10,519 nt of DNA from Methanosarcinales archaeon (GTDB taxonomy: Archaea > Halobacteriota > Methanosarcinia > Methanosarcinales > Methanogasteraceae). The notes beneath the pieces were generated by a model, which had not been told where the DNA came from, did not search any database, and saw nothing but the letters and a program-made list of their open reading frames with translations. The DNA lies in NCBI GenBank assembly GCA_030606635.1, contig JAUWGA010000052.1, positions 1-10,519 on the forward strand. Reading direction: 5' to 3'. Both the position numbers and the translations under genes were made by a program. Positions 1 through 4,556 of the stretch are shown here, piece after piece (within the stretch, counting starts at the first letter, position 1; each line of letters opens with the position of its first letter).

Positions 1-436
1 CGATAGACGCTGCTGCAACCGGAGTCTCGTCAAAGTCCTGAAATATCGTATCTATCGGGGCACTTAGTTCGGATTCGATCGTTCTCTTAACATCCTCGAA
101 CGGAAACGGTGGAACCTTATCCTGAAGCTTCTCAAACTGGGCGATGAACTCCATCGGGATTAAGTCAGGGCGTGTGGATAGAATCTGCCCCATCTTCACA
201 AAGGTGGGACCAAGTTCCTCCATTGCCATCCGCACTCTCTCTGGCAGGGTGAACTCCTCGATCGTCTCATGCTCTCTTCTTATCCTTTTTGGTAGCGCGA
301 TCTCGATGTAACGCCCGATATGGAGGATGTCTATAACATCGCCAAAGCCGTATTTGAACAGAACGGAAATAATCTGGCGGTAACGCTCGATATGGCGATA
401 TGTGCGTGAGACAACTCCTATTTTGTGTATGGGCAT
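1..436 (-). CDS. UbiB/ABC1 (COQ8/AarF-like) atypical kinase-family protein, N-terminal part only
   Basis: The minus-strand frame from the ATG at 434-436 stays open for 145 codons and leaves the window at its left edge, so only the N-terminal third or less of a typical family member is present. Seen directly: the family's KxGQ signature, here in LGPTFVKMGQILSTRPDLIP (residues 75-94, K81-Q84), and the start of the alanine-rich loop (PVAAAS, about 139-144), which in COQ8 replaces the glycine-rich nucleotide loop. The kinase core with the DFG-type metal site lies outside the window. Known of the family: COQ8/UbiB proteins are membrane-associated ATPases supporting isoprenoid-quinone synthesis, probably by helping extract lipid intermediates. 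Archaea of this kind lack ubiquinone, so methanophenazine or other isoprenoid lipids are the inferred clients. It is divergent from the phasin-like gene at 544. Family assignment is firm; substrate is unknown. Confidence 0.93.
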   Translation of the reverse strand, partial: MPIHKIGVVSRTYRHIERYRQIISVLFKYGFGDVIDILHIGRYIEIALPKRIRREHETIEEFTLPERVRMAMEELGPTFVKMGQILSTRPDLIPMEFIAQFEKLQDKVPPFPFEDVKRTIESELSAPIDTIFQDFDETPVAAASI

Positions 437-469
437 TATTTTTCCCCGGTATTCGTTTGGCTACCCCCG

Positions 470-477
470 TTTTAAAA
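470..477. promoter_or_regulatory. Palindromic TATA-like box in the divergent UbiB/phasin-like spacer
   Basis: TTTTAAAA is self-complementary and sits in the 107-base divergent spacer. Read leftward it would place a start site near 447, giving the UbiB-family gene a leader of about 12 bases. Read rightward it would place a start near 500 for the phasin-like gene. Assignment rests on spacing and A/T content only. Confidence 0.4.
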
Positions 478-495
478 CTTCTCCAGCCCCTTTGC

Positions 496-509
496 CAAAA
501 GGTATATGT
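496..509 (+). promoter_or_regulatory. Candidate BRE/TATA for the phasin-like gene
   Basis: CAAAAGGTATATGT resembles a purine-rich BRE followed by a TATA box. With the usual distance of about 25 bases, transcription would start around 528-531, just ahead of the ribosome binding site at 533-537. That would give a very short leader. It competes with the TTTTAAAA box at 470-477 as the promoter of this gene. Confidence 0.35.
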
Positions 510-532
510 CAGATGAATGTCTTGTACTATCC

Positions 533-537
533 GGAGG
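533..537 (+). promoter_or_regulatory. Ribosome binding site that fixes the start of the phasin-like gene
   Basis: GGAGG lies 6 bases before the ATG at 544. It decides for that start over the in-frame ATG at 517, which would place this Shine-Dalgarno sequence inside the coding region. Confidence 0.8.
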
Positions 538-543
538 ATTATC

Positions 544-852
544 ATGATAGAATCACTCAAAAAGGTAGGACTCCTTGGAATTGGTGTGCTGTCCATCACC
601 GAGGAGAAGATCAAGCAGGTCGTAAACGAACTCGTTGAAAAAGGAGAGATGAACAAAGAGGAAGGAAAAACCCTCGTTCACGAACTCCTTGCCGAGAAGA
701 AGAAGCAGGTGCAGGACTTCGATGAAAAAATCTCGAAGGATGTGCAGAACGCCCTTGATAAATCAAAGATCGCATTGAAGGACGATGTTTCTCGTCTGGA
801 AGATAAGATCACGGAACTTGAAAAGACCATCCAAAAACTGGTCGAAAAATAA
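544..852 (+). CDS. Small phasin-like coiled-coil protein
   Basis: A 102-residue protein. An N-terminal segment (MIESLKKVGLLGIGVLSIT) with a short hydrophobic stretch at about 8-17 is followed by a highly charged helix running to the end. Residues from about 50 to 102 are Lys/Glu/Asp rich with leucine, valine and isoleucine at heptad-like spacing and no proline or cysteine. This pattern fits the small proteins annotated as polyhydroxyalkanoate synthesis regulator phasin (PhaF-type). The family is amphipathic and binds surfaces of lipid or polymer inclusions, but the archaeal members have no established function and no PHA synthase is seen here. The start at 544 is set by GGAGG at 533-537. It is divergent from the UbiB-family gene, with which it may be co-regulated. 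An unrelated coiled-coil protein remains possible. Confidence 0.8.
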   Translation: MIESLKKVGLLGIGVLSITEEKIKQVVNELVEKGEMNKEEGKTLVHELLAEKKKQVQDFDEKISKDVQNALDKSKIALKDDVSRLEDKITELEKTIQKLVEK

Positions 853-880
853 GAGACGGCATGTATATCGGGCGATCGCC

Positions 881-1045
881 ATGAAAGTAACGCTTGAGCG
901 ATCTGCGCCCGGTTACAGAGGAGCACGACGTCAAAACCGGTCGTGTGAAGAAGACCGATATCGTAAAACAGATGCCAGGATAAGATACCTTCTCGTTAGG
1001 AATCCCGCGAAGAAAACCGCAGCTTCCGGACTTTTGCTGCATGGG
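881..1045 (+). pseudogene. Probable frameshifted remnant of a small SAP-like domain protein
   Basis: No intact gene fills 853-1151. From ATG 881 one frame reads MKVTLE. Shifting by one base at about 899-900 gives DLRPVTEEHD and then VKTGRVKKTDIVKQM, until a TAA at 981-983. That stretch resembles the helix-turn-helix core (KTGRMKKADLI type) of small SAP/Rho-N-like proteins common in methanogens and anaerobic methane oxidisers. Farther on, 1036-1044 can be read as Cys-Cys followed, after another one-base shift, by Trp, loosely like the CCW-type tail of those proteins; this tail match is weak. At least one frameshift and an early stop make a working product unlikely. Chance resemblance of a roughly 27-residue stretch cannot be excluded. 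Confidence 0.5.
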
Positions 1046-1066
1046 GAAGAGGCGGGGTCGATAGGA

Positions 1067-1098
1067 GGTGGGTAAAAAGTTTGAATATCATTGGATTT
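1067..1098 (+). promoter_or_regulatory. BRE/TATA promoter of the CrtI-like gene (copy A of a duplicated element)
   Basis: GGTGGGT is followed by the BRE-like AAAAG and a TATA box TTTGAATA at 1080-1087. The usual spacing puts the transcription start near 1108-1112, so the CrtI-like gene would have a leader of about 40 bases to its ATG at 1152. The same 32-base element occurs at 2747-2778 with five differences. Confidence 0.7.
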
Positions 1099-1151
1099 AG
1101 ATGATGTCTGGCAATCTCACTAACCAACGACTAACTAACAAGAGTGTGAAA

Positions 1152-2636
1152 ATGGAGAAGAAGTATGATGCCATCATCGTCGGCGCAGGAATAAGCGGAC
1201 TTCTGGCTGCACTGACGCTGTCAAAGCACGGTAAAAGAGTTCTGGTGCTTGAAAAAAGGCGGTACGTTGGCGGAAACTGCAACAGCTATACGATCGATGG
1301 TTTCCAGGTCGATACCGGACCACATGCCATCACGCATCTTGCGATTGGTCCCTTGAAGAGATTGATGGATAATTATTTTGATCATATACCTGTGTTTGAA
1401 GATCATGGGTATTACTATGCACGAACTGAGCACAATTTTGTCAAGCTCCCTTCGAATCTAAAGGAGTTTATGACATTCGATGTACTTTCGAAGAAGGATA
1501 GACTCGTTCTGACCCCGGCTATCACCAAAGTGCTTACGCTCTCTACTTTTGGCATAGACCTCTCCAAACAGTCGGTGTATGAAACGCTGCCGCACACACT
1601 CTCAAAAGATGCGTATGATTTTGTCGATACAATCTCATATTTTTTGTCGGGCAAGTCGATGAAAGAGATGTCTATCCACAGGATCCTGACGGGCAGCAAC
1701 TTTATCAGGGACAGCGTCACGCAGGAACAGTTTGAAAACCTTGTCGGGAAGAACGAAGATCCGCAGCAGACTGAATCCATACTCAAGTCTATATTACCAT
1801 CCAACCTTCATGCATCCCTTCAGGCGAGATTGAACAGCTCATTCACATCCTCAAGCCCGCTTAAAAATGTTGCAAGCCCGATTACATCCATTGGCAGGCT
1901 TGCAACAAACAGTGTTGACTATCCGCAGGGATACCCGCGCAAGGGACTCAAATCGGTGCTCAACGCAGTTCTTTACTCGCTTCCAAAAACGGTTGGGATA
2001 AAGACCGAATGTGAGGTGAAACGCATTCTTGTGGATGACGGCAGGGTAGTTGGTGTTGAGGCAGATGAGATGTACTATGCCGATATGGTGATCTACACCG
2101 GCTTTGCAAAGGATCTGCCATCTGTTATCGAGGATCTTCCAAAGTCCTACATAGGTGACTTGAATGGAATTGTCCGGACCAAGAGCCTGACCATCTGGTT
2201 GGGTCTTGACAAGAGACTCCGCGAGTTCAACTACATTGGTTCTGAGGTGTGGTTTAAGGATAATCCATACTGGGCGATGCCGATCAGCAATTATGATTCA
2301 TCACTTGCACCGGAGGATAAGCAGCTTGTGGGATTTGCGTTTGTGATAGATGAGAAGAAATCTGAAAAATCGGAGACGAAGAAGGCATACGAAACCATCT
2401 ATCGTGCCATCCCAAATATCGAAGAGCGTGTAGTGATGCAGCACGAACAGATCACGATTCCGGAAAAAGCGGCAGTTACGATCGACGGGAAATTTGCAGA
2501 TATCCGAACACCTATCAAGAACCTATACCTTGCAGGTACGGATACGGATAGTCGGAGTATGGGCATAACTCGCGCCGCATACTCGATCGTGGAGATGCTA
2601 GGGGTACTTAATGAAGATGGGAATCTATATCAATGA
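1152..2636 (+). CDS. CrtI-like (phytoene desaturase family) FAD-dependent oxidoreductase
   Basis: A 494-residue flavoprotein. The N-terminal Rossmann fingerprint is DAIIVGAGISGL (G11, G13, G16) with the ribose-binding acid E34 and the following VGGN. The C-terminal FAD motif NLYLAGTDTDSRSMGITRAA lies at about 457-476, and YPQGYPRKGL resembles the YPxGG segment of CrtI enzymes. A polar, serine-rich stretch at about 225-260 looks like a lineage-specific loop. No signal peptide or membrane helix is seen. An upstream in-frame ATG at 1101 lies at or before the predicted transcription start, so 1152 is preferred although no strong Shine-Dalgarno sequence precedes it. Known: a phytoene desaturase homologue in Methanosarcina acetivorans is responsible for hydroxyarchaeol formation, and other relatives desaturate or saturate isoprenoid chains. 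Whether this copy acts on carotenoid, archaeol or another lipid cannot be told from sequence alone. Confidence 0.88.
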   Translation: MEKKYDAIIVGAGISGLLAALTLSKHGKRVLVLEKRRYVGGNCNSYTIDGFQVDTGPHAITHLAIGPLKRLMDNYFDHIPVFEDHGYYYARTEHNFVKLPSNLKEFMTFDVLSKKDRLVLTPAITKVLTLSTFGIDLSKQSVYETLPHTLSKDAYDFVDTISYFLSGKSMKEMSIHRILTGSNFIRDSVTQEQFENLVGKNEDPQQTESILKSILPSNLHASLQARLNSSFTSSSPLKNVASPITSIGRLATNSVDYPQGYPRKGLKSVLNAVLYSLPKTVGIKTECEVKRILVDDGRVVGVEADEMYYADMVIYTGFAKDLPSVIEDLPKSYIGDLNGIVRTKSLTIWLGLDKRLREFNYIGSEVWFKDNPYWAMPISNYDSSLAPEDKQLVGFAFVIDEKKSEKSETKKAYETIYRAIPNIEERVVMQHEQITIPEKAAVTIDGKFADIRTPIKNLYLAGTDTDSRSMGITRAAYSIVEMLGVLNEDGNLYQ

Positions 2637-2688
2637 ATTGCCGTCTCAAAATCATCGTTCTTAAGTGTCTGCTTATGTTCCGATTTGC

Positions 2689-2748
2689 CCCTGCACCATC
2701 AAGAACGTCTTCGTGTTTGGAAGCGCGTTTTCAATACGATATGCAGGG
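2689..2748. repeat. 7-base inverted repeat ahead of the orphan promoter
   Basis: CCCTGCA at 2689-2695 is the reverse complement of TGCAGGG at 2742-2748. The arms are 46 bases apart, a long loop for a hairpin. The right arm overlaps the first bases of the promoter element at 2747. It could be a binding site pair or chance. Confidence 0.3.
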
Positions 2749-2778
2749 TGGGTGAAAAGTTTAAATATCGCCGGATTT
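2747..2778 (+). promoter_or_regulatory. Orphan BRE/TATA promoter (copy B of the duplicated element)
   Basis: GGTGGGT, AAAAGTTT, AATATC and GGATTT occur in the same order and spacing as at 1067-1098, with 27 of 32 bases identical. The TATA box is TTTAAATA at 2760-2767, closer to consensus than copy A, and predicts a start near 2788-2792. No plus-strand gene follows. The transcript would run antisense into the end of the NAD(P)H-hydrate gene at 2873. The rest of the 236-base gap (2637-2872) shows no convincing gene or terminator. Confidence 0.55.
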
Positions 2779-2872
2779 TTAGGTAGTGTCACACCATCTT
2801 TACGATCGATTACACCCCACCGCGCCCAAGAAGGTCCCTGATCGGGATGTAAGCCCCACCCGTACCTTACAG

Positions 2873-4324
2873 TTACCTGCGCATCGCATCCGGGATGCAT
2901 TCGATGACGTCGGTTGCAAGCAGCCCGTATCCGTATTTTAGAAACGCGAGATCGCCGGCAGTCCCCACAATAAGCGCGCCTGCCGAAGCCGCAGCAAGCG
3001 CACCGGCATTCGCAAAGATCGCGCCGGTAACACCTGCAAGCACGTCACCGGTCCCGCCCACAGTCATCCCGGGATTTCCGGTCCGGTTGATTCTTACCGC
3101 TCTTCCGTCAGATATGACGTCGATATTTCCTTTAAGCAGCGTAACAACACGGTTTCTCGCAGAAAATTCCATAACCAGTTCGCAGCGCTCATCAAGATCC
3201 GCTGACACAACCCCTCCAAGCATCCGAAACTCGCCAGCATGTGGCGTTATGATCGGTAGCGTCCCCCCCTGCATTGGCATCGCAAGCGCATGGAGCGCAT
3301 CTGCATCGATCACGAACCGCGCATCAGGATTTGATCTGATGATCTCGGAAACTGCCTCCGCGGTCTCGCTCTCGCGGCCAAGCCCCATCCCGATCACGGT
3401 CACGTCGTGCTTCCGGATCAAAGCGTTGACTGTATCGATGTCGTCGCGGGCAAGATAGCTACCAGATAATGAATGAACGATCAGGTCAGGCGAGAAGCCT
3501 TGAATCGTCCCTGCAACACTCCGCGGTGCAGCAACCGTCACCCAGTCGGCACCTGCCCTGAGCGCGGCAAGCGCAGAAAGCGCAGGCGCACCTGTAAACG
3601 CACCGCCCCCGATCACAAGCACCCTGCCGTTATCGCCTTTGTGCGATCTTGCATCCCTTGCTGGTGGCAGGTCTCCTTCCCCGACGATCAGGGTAGCCCG
3701 CGTAGGGATGCCGATGTCAACAACCTCGATCTCACCAGTAATATCAGGACGGCTGGAAAGCCCTTCTTTCATCCGGTGGTTCGTGATCGTCAGGTCTGCA
3801 CGGACTGTCTTCTCAAAATTACCAGGATTGAATCCGGACGGGACGTCTATTGAGAGAACGAACGCGGAAGATGCGTTTATGAGGTCGATTGCGCTTGCCA
3901 CTGGCTCACGGACGCTCCCGCGCACGCCTGTGCCAAGCATGGCGTCGATCACAATGTCGGCGTCCAGTTCCAGTTCCGAAAGTTCGGATGAATCCCTGAT
4001 CTCGCGGAGATTTGCGCTGAGATTCTCCAGTACCCCCCAGTTCCGGCGGGATTCCGCGGTCGCAATGTCACGAGCGCGCCCGAGCAGCAGAATCAGAGGA
4101 TCATAGTCCAGAAGATGCCGTGCCGCAACAAACCCGTCGCCGCCGTTGTTGCCGGTGCCTGCGAGGACTACGATTCTGGCTTCTGTGCCCTCTAAAAACC
4201 GTGCGCGAATCGCGCGTGCAACAGATGCGCCAGCGTTCTCCATCAGCTGGAGCGGAAGTAGACCGAGATCACTACAGTTGGCATCGACCCTGCGCATCTC
4301 GGACGGTGTGATCTCGGTGTTCAT
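2873..4324 (-). CDS. nnr: Bifunctional NAD(P)H-hydrate epimerase / ADP- or ATP-dependent dehydratase
   Basis: The 483-residue protein repairs damaged nicotinamide cofactors: its N-terminal domain interconverts R and S forms of NAD(P)H hydrate and its C-terminal domain dehydrates the S form back to NAD(P)H at the cost of ADP or ATP. The epimerase part (about 1-215, YjeF-N type) shows AGTGNNGGDGF (55-65), DAMLGTG (127-133) and IDVPSG (159-164). The dehydratase part (about 225-483, ribokinase-like) shows HKGDNGRVLVIGG (228-240), DADAL, TPHAGEF (360-366), LKG (397-399) and GNPGMTVGGTGDVLAG (416-431) with the likely catalytic D427. All key motifs are intact and the length is normal for the fused enzyme. 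It begins 6 bases after the rpoK stop, so the two are very likely co-transcribed. The ATG at 4322-4324 is preceded by a GGGG run. Confidence 0.96.
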   Translation of the reverse strand: MNTEITPSEMRRVDANCSDLGLLPLQLMENAGASVARAIRARFLEGTEARIVVLAGTGNNGGDGFVAARHLLDYDPLILLLGRARDIATAESRRNWGVLENLSANLREIRDSSELSELELDADIVIDAMLGTGVRGSVREPVASAIDLINASSAFVLSIDVPSGFNPGNFEKTVRADLTITNHRMKEGLSSRPDITGEIEVVDIGIPTRATLIVGEGDLPPARDARSHKGDNGRVLVIGGGAFTGAPALSALAALRAGADWVTVAAPRSVAGTIQGFSPDLIVHSLSGSYLARDDIDTVNALIRKHDVTVIGMGLGRESETAEAVSEIIRSNPDARFVIDADALHALAMPMQGGTLPIITPHAGEFRMLGGVVSADLDERCELVMEFSARNRVVTLLKGNIDVISDGRAVRINRTGNPGMTVGGTGDVLAGVTGAIFANAGALAAASAGALIVGTAGDLAFLKYGYGLLATDVIECIPDAMRR

Positions 4325-4330
4325 CCCCAG

Positions 4331-4495
4331 CTATCTCTTTACGGTGATCGGAAGCACGCCCTCTTCCAGTTCCCGCATCGCTATGTCGATCGGGTCTCCG
4401 GTGTCGGGTCTGATCAGTACCGGTGCTCCAAGCGAGATCTGGAGCGCTCGTGCGCCGATGATACGGGCGCGTTCATATCGTGTGTAGTGTTCCAA
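4331..4495 (-). CDS. rpoK: DNA-directed RNA polymerase subunit K (RpoK/Rpb6)
   Basis: The product is the small archaeal polymerase subunit corresponding to eukaryotic Rpb6 and bacterial omega, which clamps and stabilises the largest subunit. The sequence YTRYERARIIGARALQISLG, then GAPVLI, DPIDIAMRELEEGVLPITV and a basic end, is the diagnostic core and fills nearly the whole chain. I prefer the TTG at 4493-4495 (54 residues, close to the usual archaeal length). An AGGAGG Shine-Dalgarno sequence lies at 4507-4512, and a TATA-like box at 4559-4566 predicts a start near 4537. The alternative is the GTG at 4550-4552, giving 73 residues with a 19-residue polar extension that the family does not need; it lies 4 bases after the S-layer gene's stop. 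The next gene (NAD(P)H-hydrate repair) follows 6 bases downstream. Identity is certain; only the start is open. Confidence 0.93.
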   Translation of the reverse strand: MEHYTRYERARIIGARALQISLGAPVLIRPDTGDPIDIAMRELEEGVLPITVKR

Positions 4496-4506
4496 TGTGT
4501 TTACAT

Positions 4507-4512
4507 CCTCCT
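4507..4512 (-). promoter_or_regulatory. Strong Shine-Dalgarno sequence supporting the internal rpoK start
   Basis: AGGAGG on the minus strand, 11 bases before the TTG at 4495. It would be inside the coding region if the GTG at 4552 were used. The spacing is slightly long, so the support is good but not conclusive. Confidence 0.6.
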
Positions 4513-4556
4513 GTTCTTGTGTATGTGGCTTATTTGGGATAAGTACCTTCACCTTG

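Noticed and set aside
871..880. Palindrome GGCGATCGCC, containing the HIP1-like GCGATCGC
   Set aside because: A single occurrence in a GATC-rich sequence; no sign of a repeated element or a cyanobacterial origin.
1101..1151. Upstream ATG adding 17 residues to the CrtI-like protein
   Set aside because: The TATA box at 1080-1087 predicts transcription starting near 1108-1112, after this ATG. The added residues are polar and precede the usual start of the Rossmann fold by too far.
2819..2875. In-frame continuation after the NAD(P)H-hydrate gene stop that reads GGAYIPIRDLLGRGGV
   Set aside because: It looks protein-like, but two stops separate it from the gene, it has no start codon or ribosome binding site, and I recognise no family. 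A lost C-terminal extension cannot be shown from this sequence alone.
2673..2900. 75-codon open frame on the minus strand across the spacer and the end of the NAD(P)H-hydrate gene
   Set aside because: It overlaps a certain gene, covers the plus-strand promoter copy B, and its translation shows no recognisable family or ribosome binding site.
2895..3458. 187-codon plus-strand frame opposite the NAD(P)H-hydrate gene
   Set aside because: It is a complement-strand shadow of a gene with intact catalytic motifs; its translation is Ser/Pro/Ala rich with no domain.
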